A DNA stretch of 36,257 nt from an uncultured Hyphomicrobiales bacterium (GCA_903951595.1 CAJBCQ010000104.1:1-36257); one strand, 5' to 3'; counted from the first letter of the stretch, positions 7,700 to 15,874 are shown. Made by a program: numbers and translations. The notes: a model not told the origin generated them from the letters alone.

Positions 7700-8500
7700 T
7701 TATGCCTTTGCGTCTTTGAGGAGTTTACGCATTTCCACAATGAGATCGGCATTGGCGGCCAGAACATCGCCGCGCGCCATGGGGTCGGCTTGGCTGTCGA
7801 TATCGGTCACAAAGCCGCCGGCTTCGCGCACCATCAGCATTCCGGCGGCGAGATCCCAGGGTTTGAGGCCGCGTTCCCAATAGCCATCATAGCGGCCAGC
7901 CGCGACATAGGCGAGGTCGAGGCAGGCGGAGCCGGAACGGCGAAGGCCGGCCACACGGCCTTGCATGGCGGTCAGTTCAGCGCGGAATTGCGCGTTGCCC
8001 TCATTGCCCCGATGCGGCAGGCCGCAGCAGATCAGTGCGTCATGGATATCGCGGCGGGCGGCCACGCGCAGGCGGCGGCGGTCATTGAGGAAAGCACCGC
8101 GACCGCGCTCGGCGGTGAACAGTTCATCGGAAATCGGGTTGTAGATGAGGCCTGCTACCACTTCGCCTTGCCGTTCGAGGGCAATGGCGGTGCTGAAAAA
8201 CGGCACGCCGTGGATGAAATTGGTGGTGCCGTCGATGGGGTCCACGATCCAGCGGTGCTTGGCGGGGTCGGTTCCTTCCAAGTCACCGGTTTCCTCGCCA
8301 AGGAAGCCGAAAAGCGGGCGGGCTTTCAGCAATTCTTCGCGGATGATCTTTTCGGCCTTGCGGTCGGAGGCGGTGACGAAATCACCCGGGCCTTTGACCG
8401 AAACCTGGAGGTTTTCCACCTCGCCGAAATCACGCTGGAGGCCGCGAGCGGCCTTGCGGGCAGCGTTGATCATGACAGTGAGGATGGGGGACAAGGACAT
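7700..8500 (-). CDS. Inositol monophosphatase family protein (SuhB-like)
   Basis: This 266-residue enzyme belongs to the lithium-sensitive, magnesium-dependent phosphatases. Metal-binding signatures are GEETGD (about residues 68-73), WIVDPIDGTTNF (about 84-95) and the late LKPWDLAAG motif. These predict hydrolysis of inositol-1-phosphate or a related sugar phosphate or phosphonucleotide; the true substrate is not decidable. An in-frame TTG at 8521 offers a seven-residue longer form, but the ATG at 8500 gives the standard MSLSPILTVM beginning. It is on the same strand as the MotA/ExbB-like gene, 87 bases upstream of it. This neighbourhood is recurrent in Rhizobiales to my knowledge. Confidence 0.92.
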   Translation of the reverse strand: MSLSPILTVMINAARKAARGLQRDFGEVENLQVSVKGPGDFVTASDRKAEKIIREELLKARPLFGFLGEETGDLEGTDPAKHRWIVDPIDGTTNFIHGVPFFSTAIALERQGEVVAGLIYNPISDELFTAERGRGAFLNDRRRLRVAARRDIHDALICCGLPHRGNEGNAQFRAELTAMQGRVAGLRRSGSACLDLAYVAAGRYDGYWERGLKPWDLAAGMLMVREAGGFVTDIDSQADPMARGDVLAANADLIVEMRKLLKDAKA

Positions 8501-8563
8501 GGGAACCTGAATGGCTTTCAACCGGAGGCCGGAACCTAGTGAGGGCGTGGCCGAAAAGCAAGG

Positions 8564-9472
8564 TCAGCCGCCGGTGGGCCCCTTGGGCAATTGCGGTTTG
8601 AAGGCGGCTGCACGGGCTTCGGCTTCAGCTTTGCGGGTGGCATCGAGGGCTGAGACATAGCGGTCGAGCCAATCATCGGTGCGTCCGGCCTTGGCGGCGA
8701 TGAAGTGCCATTTGGCAGCTTCCACCGGGTCCGGTTCGAGGCCGCGGCCCGAGGCGAGGATGCGGGCCAGCCGGTTCTGGGCAAGCGGGTTGCCCGCACG
8801 CGCGGCCACCCGGATCCATTTGGCACCAACTGGCTCGTTTTTCTGAACGCCGACGCCCTGAAAGGCCATAATGCCATAATCGAGGGCTGCATCCGGCAGG
8901 CCCTGCATGGCGGCTTTGAAGATGAGCTGGCCTGCCTTTACGGCATCCTGCGGCACACCTTTGCCTTCGGAATAGATGACGCCGAGATTATATTGGGCTT
9001 CCGCGAAATTCTGGTCGGCGGCTTTGGTAAACCAGGCGATGGCAAGCGGCCAGTTGGGTTCGTCGCCATCAGCACCAGCCGCAAACAGGCCCATATTATG
9101 CTGGGCGGCGGGGTTGCCACCATCGGCGGCGTTACGCATCCATTTGCGGGCCAAGGCGGGGTCGGGTTCGCCGAGGCTGTTGTCGAGATATAGGGTGGCC
9201 AGCGAAAGCTGGGCGCCGGGATGGCCCAGATCAGCGGCTTTGGTGAACCATTCGGCAGCTTTTTTGGCATTTTTGGTGACGCCATTGCCGGTCAAATAGG
9301 CCGCACCCATTAAAGCCATGGCACCGGCATCACCATTCTTGGCGAGAGGTTCGGCAAGTTTAAGGGCGGCTTTGTAATCCTCAGCCGCATAAAGCTTGGC
9401 CGCTTCCTCGATGCCTTGGGCCAAGGCGGGCGAGGCCATGAGCAGCAAGATGGCGAGAAGGCGATTTTTCAC
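8564..9472 (-). CDS. Secreted Sel1-like repeat (TPR-type) protein
   Basis: The 302-residue product begins at a GTG (9472) that overlaps the ThiE-like stop as GTGA. This start exposes a classic signal peptide (VKNRLLAILLLMASPALA, cleavage near residue 18). The mature part is built from about six Sel1-like repeats of roughly 36 residues, for example GDAGAMALMGAAYLTGNGV, GHPGAQLSLATLY, NFAEAQYNLGVIYSEGKGV and GNPLAQNRLARILASGRG. Such solenoids mediate protein-protein contacts, often in the periplasm. An open frame runs further upstream to 9541, but those residues lie inside the ThiE-like gene and lack signal-peptide character. The binding partner is unknown. Translational coupling to the gene before it is likely. 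Confidence 0.9.
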   Translation of the reverse strand: MKNRLLAILLLMASPALAQGIEEAAKLYAAEDYKAALKLAEPLAKNGDAGAMALMGAAYLTGNGVTKNAKKAAEWFTKAADLGHPGAQLSLATLYLDNSLGEPDPALARKWMRNAADGGNPAAQHNMGLFAAGADGDEPNWPLAIAWFTKAADQNFAEAQYNLGVIYSEGKGVPQDAVKAGQLIFKAAMQGLPDAALDYGIMAFQGVGVQKNEPVGAKWIRVAARAGNPLAQNRLARILASGRGLEPDPVEAAKWHFIAAKAGRTDDWLDRYVSALDATRKAEAEARAAAFKPQLPKGPTGG

Positions 9473-10062
9473 GGGGCATGTTCCGCAATGAGGCGGTTTA
9501 AACGATCCACCATGCGGCGGGCTGCATCCGGGCTTTGCCACATGGAAGCATCTGGGCGCACGAAATCGGCGCCGGCACGGATGACAGCGGGGGCATCTTC
9601 CAGTGATAATTCATTCGTGCAGACGCAAGGCACTTCAAAAAGGCCGGACCACCAGCTGATGAGCTCCTCGCCGGGGGTGGAGGCAAGGGCGACATAATCG
9701 GCCCCCGCTTCGCCCAATGTCATGGCATTGTGGCGGGACGTGCCGCAATCAGCCCCCGTGATGGCGGAGGTGCCGAGCTTGGTGCGGGCGGCGGTATAGG
9801 CGGCGGGGTCTGCGTCAATCTCCACGCCATCGGCGCGCAGCGACAAGGCGAGGGCTGCATCCTTGCCGATGATGGCGGCAATGCCCCGGCGCTGGGCGGC
9901 CTCGACCAGCGTGTCGGCATCCTTGTGGATGGCCAATTCATGCCGGATGAGCAGGGCGGCGATGTCACCGCCTTCCGCAGCGGCATTGAGGATCTGGATC
10001 ATGGCAGCTAGGTCATCGCGGACCGGAGCCACGAGATAAAGGCGGCAGCTTGGCATTGTCAT
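9469..10062 (-). CDS. ThiE-like (thiamine phosphate synthase superfamily) protein, degenerate active site
   Basis: The 197-residue product has a TIM-barrel layout of the thiamine phosphate synthase/TenI type. The segments IAAIIGKDAALALSLRADGVEI, CGTSRHNAMTLGEAGADYVA and AGADFVRP align in order with the ThiE core. The usual HLGQxD motif is replaced by VEIDAD (about 80-85), and the phosphate-loop GxSxH is only partly kept as CGTSRHN. Genuine thiamine phosphate synthase activity is therefore doubtful. It lies downstream of tkt-pgk-fba, separated from fba by 67 bases that contain a hairpin. It is not near other thi genes, and no TPP riboswitch was recognised. Rhizobial genomes have a comparable second thiE-type gene in this setting. 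Confidence 0.8.
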   Translation of the reverse strand: MTMPSCRLYLVAPVRDDLAAMIQILNAAAEGGDIAALLIRHELAIHKDADTLVEAAQRRGIAAIIGKDAALALSLRADGVEIDADPAAYTAARTKLGTSAITGADCGTSRHNAMTLGEAGADYVALASTPGEELISWWSGLFEVPCVCTNELSLEDAPAVIRAGADFVRPDASMWQSPDAARRMVDRLNRLIAEHAP

Positions 10063-10094
10063 GGCGGGTGCCCTTTTTACGCTGCGGCAATTTG

Positions 10095-10123
10095 CAGGCT
10101 TCCGGGTTTTGCCCGGAAGCCTG
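10095..10123 (-). terminator. Perfect hairpin between aldolase and ThiE-like genes, possible attenuator or weak terminator
   Basis: A 12-bp perfect inverted repeat (CAGGCTTCCGGG / CCCGGAAGCCTG) with a 5-base loop lies just after the aldolase stop. There is no T run on either side, so a classical rho-independent terminator is unlikely. Processing or partial attenuation before the ThiE-like gene is possible. Confidence 0.45.
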
Positions 10124-10129
10124 TTGAGG

Positions 10130-11155
10130 TCAAGCGGCCTTTTCGTGGGCGGGTGTATATTTGCCGAGGCAGGCTAAGCCGTTCATGCGGGCGCGGTGGG
10201 TGAAGGCGCGCTGGCCTGCGGCCAAATTCTCAGCCTTTCCGCCCCAAGCCTTCAGGCAAGCCGCCTGCAAAGCGCGGCCATAGGAGAAGGTGAGCTTCCA
10301 CGGCAGGGCCTGCATGTTCATCAGCGACAGATGATGGGTGGCAAGCTCGTCCGACTGGCCGCCGGACAGGAAGGCAATGCCGGGAACGGCACCGGGAACG
10401 GTGGCTTTCAGCACCTTTAGCGTGCGTTCGGCCACTTCTTCTGGGCTTGCTTGGGTTTTGCAGTTTTTGCCAGCCACCACCATGTTGGGCTTCAGCACAA
10501 TGCCTTCGAGATTGACGCGGGCATCATACAGATCATCGAATACGGTTTTCAGTACCCAATGGGTGACTTCATGGCAGCGGGCGGCATCATGGGTGGCGAC
10601 CGGGCCATCCATCAGCACCTCCGGCTCCACGATCGGCACAATGCCTGCCTGTTGGCACAGTGCGGCATAGCGGGCGAGTGCTTGCGAGTTGGCTTTCACG
10701 GCACCCCATGTCGGCAGGCCATCAGCCATGTCGATGACCGCGCGCCATTTGGCAAAGCGGGCACCCAGGTCGTGATATTCCTTCAGGCGGGCGGCGAGGC
10801 CATCGAGACCCTCGGTGATCTTTTCACCGGGAAAGCCCGGCAGATCGACCGCACCCTTGTCCACCTTGATGCCGGGAACGGCACCGGCAGCCTTGATCAT
10901 TTGGGCGAGCGGGGTTCCGTCCTTGGCCTTTTGGCGCAGGGTTTCATCATAGAGGATGACGCCGGAGATGTAGTTTGTCATGGCGTCCTTGGCCGAGAAC
11001 AGCAATTCGCGGTAATCGCGGCGGCTTTCTTCGGTGGAGACCAGGTTGATGTTGTCAAAGCGCTTCTTGATGGTGCTGGTGCTTTCATCTGCCGCCAGAA
11101 TGCCCTTGCCTGCCGCCACCATGGCGCTGGCAATATCCTCAAGCCGTTCGTTCAT
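10130..11155 (-). CDS. fba: Class I fructose-bisphosphate aldolase
   Basis: This 341-residue enzyme cleaves fructose-1,6-bisphosphate to glyceraldehyde-3-phosphate and DHAP by Schiff-base chemistry. Diagnostic segments are GKGILAADEST near the N-terminus, GIVPIVEPEVL, the Schiff-base lysine region GIVLKPNMVVAGK, and GIAFLSGGQSDELATHHL with PWKLTFSYGRALQ near the end. Length is typical of the bacterial class I enzyme. An in-frame ATG at 11179 exists, but AAAAAGGAC lies six bases before the ATG at 11155, which is therefore preferred. The gene follows pgk by about 30 bases in the same direction and forms part of a central-carbon operon. Confidence 0.96.
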   Translation of the reverse strand: MNERLEDIASAMVAAGKGILAADESTSTIKKRFDNINLVSTEESRRDYRELLFSAKDAMTNYISGVILYDETLRQKAKDGTPLAQMIKAAGAVPGIKVDKGAVDLPGFPGEKITEGLDGLAARLKEYHDLGARFAKWRAVIDMADGLPTWGAVKANSQALARYAALCQQAGIVPIVEPEVLMDGPVATHDAARCHEVTHWVLKTVFDDLYDARVNLEGIVLKPNMVVAGKNCKTQASPEEVAERTLKVLKATVPGAVPGIAFLSGGQSDELATHHLSLMNMQALPWKLTFSYGRALQAACLKAWGGKAENLAAGQRAFTHRARMNGLACLGKYTPAHEKAA

Positions 11156-11185
11156 AGAATTGTCCTTTTTTCCGTTCATCGCGCG

Positions 11186-12382
11186 TTAAACATAAAGGGC
11201 TGTCACACCCGGCAATGCCTTGCCTTCTAGCCATTCAAGAAATGCGCCACCTGCTGTGGACACGTAAGTGAAGCTTTCGGCGGCACCAGCCTGATTGAGT
11301 GCTGCCACCGTATCGCCACCGCCTGCAATGGAGATTAGCTTTCCTAATTTAGTCCTTGTGGCCGCATAGCGCGCTACGTCATTGGTAGCAGCGTCAAATG
11401 GTGGAATTTCGAAGGCACCGAAGGGGCCGTTCCAGACAAGCGTTGCGGCTTGATCGAGGGCGGCTTTGACGGCGGCGCGGGAATTGGGCCCTGCATCGAG
11501 AATCATCTCATCTGCACCCACATCATGCGCGTCGGCCAGGCGGCTTTCGGCACCGGCCTTGAACTGTTTGGCGAGCACCACATCCGATGGCAGCATGATC
11601 TTGCAGCCCTTGGCGGCGGCGTTGGCCATGATTTCGCGGGCGGTATCTAGCAGGTCATTCTCGCACAGCGATTTGCCGACCTTCACGCCTTGGGCGGCCA
11701 AGAAAGTGTTGGCCATGCCGCCGCCGATCACCAGCACATCGACCTTGGCGGTGAGATTGCCCAGAAGGTCGAGCTTGGTGGAAATCTTGGCACCCCCCAC
11801 CACCGCCAGCACGGGGCGCTTGGGGGTTTCGAGGGCTGCGGCCAATGCTTTGAGTTCGGCTTGCATGGCCCGGCCTGCCACGGCTTCAACATGATGGGCC
11901 ACGCCTTCGGTGGAAGCGTGCGCGCGGTGGGCGGCTGAGAAAGCGTCATTGACGAACAGATCGCCCAGCTTGGCCATCTTTTCAGCCAGTGCTGCATCGT
12001 TCGTTTCTTCACCTGCGGCAAAGCGGGTATTTTCGAGCAGGATCACATCACCGGGCTTGAGGGCGCTTGCGGCTTCTTCGGCTTTGGTATCCTGCCAATC
12101 GGTGAACACAAAGCGCACTTGTTTGCCCAAGGCTTGTGACAGTGCGGGAGCCACCGGGGCGAGTGACATTTCTGGCACCACCTTGCCCTTGGGGCGGTCA
12201 AAATGCGCCAGCAGAATGACGCTCGCGCCCTTGTCGCACAGTTCGCGGATGGTCGGAACCACGCGCTCAATGCGGGTTGCATCGCGCACCACGCCATTTT
12301 CGATGGGCACGTTCAAATCCACACGCAGCAGGACCTTCCTGCCTTCGAGCGCCACATCATCAAGCGATCTGAAAGCGGGCAT
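11186..12382 (-). CDS. pgk: Phosphoglycerate kinase
   Basis: The 398-residue product catalyses ATP formation from 1,3-bisphosphoglycerate, or the reverse in gluconeogenesis. Recognisable parts are the N-terminal substrate-binding [31 protein letters not shown] and the ADP-binding [17 protein letters not shown]. The C-terminal WNGPFGAFE and [13 protein letters not shown] nucleotide motifs are also present. In FDRPKG the more usual LGRPKG has a phenylalanine-aspartate pair, a variant also known in alphaproteobacteria. GGAG lies about nine bases before the ATG. It follows tkt by only 21 bases. The gap gene expected between tkt and pgk in many rhizobia is not there. Confidence 0.98.
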   Translation of the reverse strand: MPAFRSLDDVALEGRKVLLRVDLNVPIENGVVRDATRIERVVPTIRELCDKGASVILLAHFDRPKGKVVPEMSLAPVAPALSQALGKQVRFVFTDWQDTKAEEAASALKPGDVILLENTRFAAGEETNDAALAEKMAKLGDLFVNDAFSAAHRAHASTEGVAHHVEAVAGRAMQAELKALAAALETPKRPVLAVVGGAKISTKLDLLGNLTAKVDVLVIGGGMANTFLAAQGVKVGKSLCENDLLDTAREIMANAAAKGCKIMLPSDVVLAKQFKAGAESRLADAHDVGADEMILDAGPNSRAAVKAALDQAATLVWNGPFGAFEIPPFDAATNDVARYAATRTKLGKLISIAGGGDTVAALNQAGAAESFTYVSTAGGAFLEWLEGKALPGVTALYV

Positions 12383-12403
12383 ATGCTTTATCTCCGTTAT
12401 GGT

Positions 12404-14407
12404 TCAGCGCGCGCCGAGACGGGTTTTGACGGCGGTGACCGCATGCTTGGCGGTGATGCCGAATTTCTCGTAAAGCACTTCGGCAGGCGCACTGGCGCCA
12501 AAGCCGGTCATACCGATGAACAGGCCATCGGCACCGATGAAGCGGTCCCAGCTCTGGCGCACACCGGCCTCAATGGCCATGCGGACTTTTTCCTTGCCCA
12601 AGAGCTTGCGCTTGTAATCTTCTGACTGCTGTTCAAACAGCTCCATAGAAGGCACCGACACAACGCGCGCACCTAAGCCTTGCGCGTCGAGTATTTCCTT
12701 GGCCTGCATGGCGATTTCCACTTCCGAGCCGGAAGCGAAAATCACGACTGCCGATTTCTTGGTGGCTGCCAATTCATAGGCACCGAGCGCACACATATTG
12801 GTGGAGGTGAATTCCGTACGCATGGGTTTGAGCTTCTGGCGGGTCAGCGCGAGGATAGAGGGCTGGGTGCGGCTGGCCAAGGCGATTTCCCAGCACTCGG
12901 CTGTTTCCATCGCATCACAGGGGCGCATCACCAGCAGGTTGGGAATGGTGCGAAGCGATGCCACATGCTCAACGGGCTGATGGGTGGGGCCGTCTTCGCC
13001 AAGACCAATCGAGTCATGCGTCATCACATAGACGACGCGCTGCTGCATGAGGGCAGATAAGCGAATGGCCGGGCGGCAGTAATCGGTGAACACAAGGAAG
13101 GTGCCGCCGTAAGGGATCACCCCGCCATGCAGCGCCATGCCGTTCATGGCCGCGGCCATGCCATGCTCGCGGATGCCGTAATACATGTAACGGCCGGAAT
13201 AATCAGATGCTGAGAAGCCGTTGGTGGTTTTGGTCTTGGTGTTGTTGGAACCGGTCAAGTCCGCCGAGCCGCCAAGGGTATCGGGCAAGAGCGGGTTGAT
13301 GACTTCCAAGGCATTTTGCGAGGCATTGCGCGAGGCGATGGCGGGCGGGTTGGCGGCCAGTTCCTGCTTATAGGCGCGCAGGCCTTCATGGAAGGCGGTG
13401 GGAAGCTCGCCGGATTGGCGGCGGTTAAATTCAGACTGGATGGCGGGGGTGGCGGCCGTGAGGCGGCCTTCCCAAGCGGCACGGTCCTTGGTGCCACGGC
13501 TGCCGGCATCGCGCCAGAGCTTCAAAATGGGGGCGGGCACTTCGAAGGGGGCGGCAGACCAGCCGAGCTTTTCGCGCGCGGCCTTGATTTCATCTGGGCC
13601 CAAGGGCGAGCCATGCACGCCAGCACCGCCTTGCTTGTTGGGCGCGCCATAGCCGATGATTGTTTTGCAGGCGATCATCACCGGGCGGTCGGCGGTTTGG
13701 GCCTTTTGCAGGCAGGCGGCGATGTCGTCGGGCTTGTGGCCGTCGCAGGCCAGGGTCATCCAGCCAGAGGCTTCGAAACGCTTGGCCTGATCGGTCGAGT
13801 CCGACATCGCAACCTTGCCGTCGATGGAGATGCCGTTGTCATCCCACAGCACGATGAGGTTTTTCAGCTTTAAGTGACCCGCCATGGCGATGGCTTCTTG
13901 GCTGATGCCTTCCATGAGGCAACCGTCGCCGACAAGGGCGTAGGTTTTATGCTCGACCAAATCCGTGCCGAACACGGCGTTCAAGTGGCGTTCGGCAATC
14001 GCCATGCCGACGGCATTGGCGATGCCCTGGCCCAAGGGGCCGGTGGTTGTTTCAATGCCTGTGGCATGGCCGAATTCCGGGTGGCCTGCGGTTTTGGCAC
14101 CCCATTGGCGGAAATTGCGGATTTCTTCCATCGTCATGTCGGCATAGCCGGTGAGATGGAGCAGGGCGTAGATCAGCATGGAACCGTGGCCGGCGGACAG
14201 GACGAAGCGGTCGCGGTCGGGCCAATGCGGGGCTTTGGGGTCGAATTTCAGGAATCGGGTAAACAGCACGGTGGCGATGTCGGCGGCCCCCATGGGAAGG
14301 CCGGGGTGGCCGGAATTGGCCTTCTGGACCGCATCCATCGAAAGGGCGCGGATGGCATTGGCCATTTGGATTTGCGTCGCGGCGTTCGCCATCGTGCTGT
14401 CAGTCAT
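12404..14407 (-). CDS. tkt: Transketolase
   Basis: This 667-residue thiamine-diphosphate enzyme transfers two-carbon units in the non-oxidative pentose phosphate or Calvin pathway. The N-terminal half shows DAVQKANSGHPGLPMGAADI, LSAGHGSMLIYALLHL, TGPLGQGIANAVG and the GDGCLMEGISQEA...DDNGISIDG cofactor/metal region. The pyrimidine-binding half contains YYGIREHGMAAAMNG and THDSIGLGEDGPTHQPVEH. Length agrees with full-length transketolase. The ATG at 14407 was chosen; an internal ATG five codons later is possible. It heads the minus-strand tkt-pgk-fba cluster and has a promoter-like element upstream at 14442-14469. Confidence 0.98.
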   Translation of the reverse strand: MTDSTMANAATQIQMANAIRALSMDAVQKANSGHPGLPMGAADIATVLFTRFLKFDPKAPHWPDRDRFVLSAGHGSMLIYALLHLTGYADMTMEEIRNFRQWGAKTAGHPEFGHATGIETTTGPLGQGIANAVGMAIAERHLNAVFGTDLVEHKTYALVGDGCLMEGISQEAIAMAGHLKLKNLIVLWDDNGISIDGKVAMSDSTDQAKRFEASGWMTLACDGHKPDDIAACLQKAQTADRPVMIACKTIIGYGAPNKQGGAGVHGSPLGPDEIKAAREKLGWSAAPFEVPAPILKLWRDAGSRGTKDRAAWEGRLTAATPAIQSEFNRRQSGELPTAFHEGLRAYKQELAANPPAIASRNASQNALEVINPLLPDTLGGSADLTGSNNTKTKTTNGFSASDYSGRYMYYGIREHGMAAAMNGMALHGGVIPYGGTFLVFTDYCRPAIRLSALMQQRVVYVMTHDSIGLGEDGPTHQPVEHVASLRTIPNLLVMRPCDAMETAECWEIALASRTQPSILALTRQKLKPMRTEFTSTNMCALGAYELAATKKSAVVIFASGSEVEIAMQAKEILDAQGLGARVVSVPSMELFEQQSEDYKRKLLGKEKVRMAIEAGVRQSWDRFIGADGLFIGMTGFGASAPAEVLYEKFGITAKHAVTAVKTRLGAR

Positions 14408-14441
14408 GGAAAAGTCCGATCCTCACAAAAGAATGGGCTGA

Positions 14442-14469
14442 GACATAGCACTGAGCTTTGTTGAGTCAA
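14442..14469 (-). promoter_or_regulatory. Putative sigma-70 promoter for tkt operon
   Basis: On the minus strand TTGACT (14469-14464) is followed after 16 bases by TATGTC (14447-14442), about 35 bases upstream of the tkt ATG. It is back to back with the promoter for the DUF4164-zapA unit. Identification is by eye. Confidence 0.5.
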
Positions 14470-14507
14470 TGGCGGGTGGGTTTGTCGCAGGGTCTTGGTG
14501 CATAAGG

Positions 14508-14536
14508 TTGACGCATCGGGTGAGGAAGCTGATAAT
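14508..14536 (+). promoter_or_regulatory. Putative sigma-70 promoter for DUF4164-zapA
   Basis: TTGACG at 14508-14513 and GATAAT at 14531-14536 are separated by exactly 17 bases, a strong housekeeping promoter pattern. The predicted start of transcription is near 14543, about 27 bases before the ATG of the DUF4164 gene. This also argues that the ATG at 14495 is not the gene start. Confidence 0.65.
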
Positions 14537-14569
14537 TCAGCTTTGGATTGCAGGGGTTTTAGAGATTCC

Positions 14570-14794
14570 ATGCCGGAAAAGACGAGAATCAGCTTGGCGC
14601 TTTCGCGTTTCGATGCCGCCTTGCGGGCATTGGAAGCCTCTGCCCGGCAAGCCCAGACGGCTGAACGCGGGGCCGCACAGGCGGAATTGCGTGAACTTCG
14701 CGGCCAGGCGGCGGATCTGGCTAAGAATAACCGCGAAGCCGGGCGGCGCATTGATACGGCTATCGCGAAAATCCGCGCAGCACTGGGTAGTTGA
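14570..14794 (+). CDS. DUF4164 family small coiled-coil protein
   Basis: The 74-residue product (MPEKTRISLALSRFDAALRA...) is an alanine/arginine-rich helical protein with heptad spacing, matching the small DUF4164 family found next to zapA in Rhizobiales. Its biochemical role is unknown, although its position suggests a link with cell division. An open frame extends back to 14495, but a good promoter covers that stretch, so the ATG at 14570 is preferred. The stop is 11 bases before zapA, and the two are almost certainly co-transcribed. Confidence 0.83.
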   Translation: MPEKTRISLALSRFDAALRALEASARQAQTAERGAAQAELRELRGQAADLAKNNREAGRRIDTAIAKIRAALGS

Positions 14795-14805
14795 GGTAGT
14801 TTCCG

Positions 14806-15165
14806 ATGGGTCAAGTTATCATTGCGGTCAATGATCGCAGCTACACCATGCAATGCGCCGATGGTGAGGAAGCCCAGCTTTCCACGCTTGCCGGGGTTCT
14901 GGACAAGGAAGTTACCCAGATTCGCGATCAGGTGGGTGCGGTTGGTGATTTGCGCCTGCTGCTGATGGCCGGGTTGATGCTTGCCGACAAGCTTGCCGAA
15001 GCTGAACGCCGCACGCAAGCCATGCGCGAGCAGATCGAAGGCTTGCGCCAATCGCGAAGCGAAGCTTTTCATCACGGCCGTTCGCTCGAGGAAGATTTGG
15101 CCGACCGGCTGGACGAGGCCTCCGAAAAACTGGAAGAATTGGCGATGGCTTTCAACGGCTCGTAA
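14806..15165 (+). CDS. zapA: Cell division protein ZapA
   Basis: This 119-residue protein matches ZapA, which bundles and stabilises FtsZ filaments at the division site. The N-terminal beta-rich domain includes VIIAVNDRSYTMQCADGEEAQL and is followed by the LLLMAGLMLADKL helix. A long C-terminal coiled coil (about residues 62-115) is dominated by Glu, Arg and Leu. In most proteobacteria zapA is followed by the 6S RNA gene and fau. Here that order is kept only after about 1.4 kb of inserted toxin-antitoxin genes. Confidence 0.92.
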   Translation: MGQVIIAVNDRSYTMQCADGEEAQLSTLAGVLDKEVTQIRDQVGAVGDLRLLLMAGLMLADKLAEAERRTQAMREQIEGLRQSRSEAFHHGRSLEEDLADRLDEASEKLEELAMAFNGS

Positions 15166-15261
15166 ATGTGCGCGCTGTCCTGCCCATCAGGCGGATTTTT
15201 CTGGGGCAGAGCGGATCAATGACCACGAGATAATCAGTCCGGTGTGATGGCGATTTGCCTC

Positions 15262-15290
15262 TTGATTTTTGTAAGGCATTACCTTACAGA
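15262..15290 (+). promoter_or_regulatory. HigBA promoter/operator with 6-bp palindrome
   Basis: A perfect inverted repeat GTAAGG-N5-CCTTAC (15271-15287) lies between a -35-like TTGATT (15262-15267) and a -10-like TTACAG (15285-15290; spacing 17). The palindrome overlaps the promoter core and ends ten bases before the higB start, as expected for autorepression by HigA or the HigBA complex. Confidence 0.65.
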
Positions 15291-15296
15291 TCATGT

Positions 15297-15575
15297 ATGA
15301 TCCGGACCTTGAGAAGCAAGCCATTGCGGAACCTGTTCAACAAAGGTGATGCGGCAGGCATCAAGCCGGAATGGTTGAAGCGGGTGCGGCTGATCTTGAA
15401 CGTCCTAGATGATGCAACCCGACCTGAGGATTTGGACATGCCCGGCCTTGGTTTTCATCCACTAACAGCGAACCTTTCGGGCCGTTATTCGGTCAAGGTG
15501 TCCAGAAACTGGCGCATTACATTTGGTTGGGACGAGGGGCCGGTGGACGTGGATTTGGAGGATTATCATGGATAA
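15297..15575 (+). CDS. higB: HigB/RelE-family toxin (type II)
   Basis: The 92-residue basic product (MIRTLRSKPLRNLFNKGDAA...) has the ParE/RelE-like fold pattern of HigB/plasmid-maintenance killer toxins. It shows LRNLFNKGD near the N-terminus, VLDDATRPEDLDMPG in the middle, and the C-terminal YSVKVSRNWRITFGWDEG plus VDLEDYH. Family members are ribosome-dependent mRNA endonucleases. The ATG at 15297 immediately follows the palindrome-bearing promoter; an upstream in-frame start at 15255 would place coding sequence through that promoter. The toxin gene precedes and overlaps the antitoxin gene by 8 bases, the reversed order characteristic of higBA. Confidence 0.92.
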   Translation: MIRTLRSKPLRNLFNKGDAAGIKPEWLKRVRLILNVLDDATRPEDLDMPGLGFHPLTANLSGRYSVKVSRNWRITFGWDEGPVDVDLEDYHG

Positions 15576-15873
15576 AGCACAACGTAGTGAGGCTTTCGCT
15601 CCTGCACATCCGGGTGAGCTTCTGGCTGAAGTGGTATTGCCTGCCACGGGCAAATCCCGCAGCGAGATTGCGCGCCTGCTCGGCATCTCGCGGCAGTCGC
15701 TGTATGACATCATCGATTGCAAACAATCGGTGACGCCAGCCATGGCGGTGCGGTTCGGCAAGCTGTTCGGCAATGGGCCGGATTTGTGGCTGAACATGCA
15801 GGCGCGGCATGATTTATGGATCGCCAAGCGGGATGTGGATGTGTCGGATATTCCAACTCTGGCGGTTGCTTGA
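15568..15873 (+). CDS. higA: HigA family antitoxin, XRE-type DNA-binding protein
   Basis: The 101-residue product carries HPGELLAEVVLPATGKSRSE followed by a helix-turn-helix (IARLLGISRQSLYDIIDCKQ, about residues 34-53) and ends with GPDLWLNMQARHDLW. These are all typical of HigA/VapI antitoxins. It should neutralise HigB and repress the operon at the palindrome 15271-15287. The start at 15568 overlaps the end of higB by 8 bases, which suggests coupled translation. The stop lies one base from the end of the converging HicB gene, so two complete modules meet tail to tail. Confidence 0.93.
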   Translation: MDKAQRSEAFAPAHPGELLAEVVLPATGKSRSEIARLLGISRQSLYDIIDCKQSVTPAMAVRFGKLFGNGPDLWLNMQARHDLWIAKRDVDVSDIPTLAVA

Positions 15874-15874
15874 T

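Noticed and set aside
10063-10129. TPP riboswitch before the ThiE-like gene
   Set aside because: The 67-base gap is filled by a simple hairpin and lacks the CTGAGA and related conserved parts of the TPP riboswitch.
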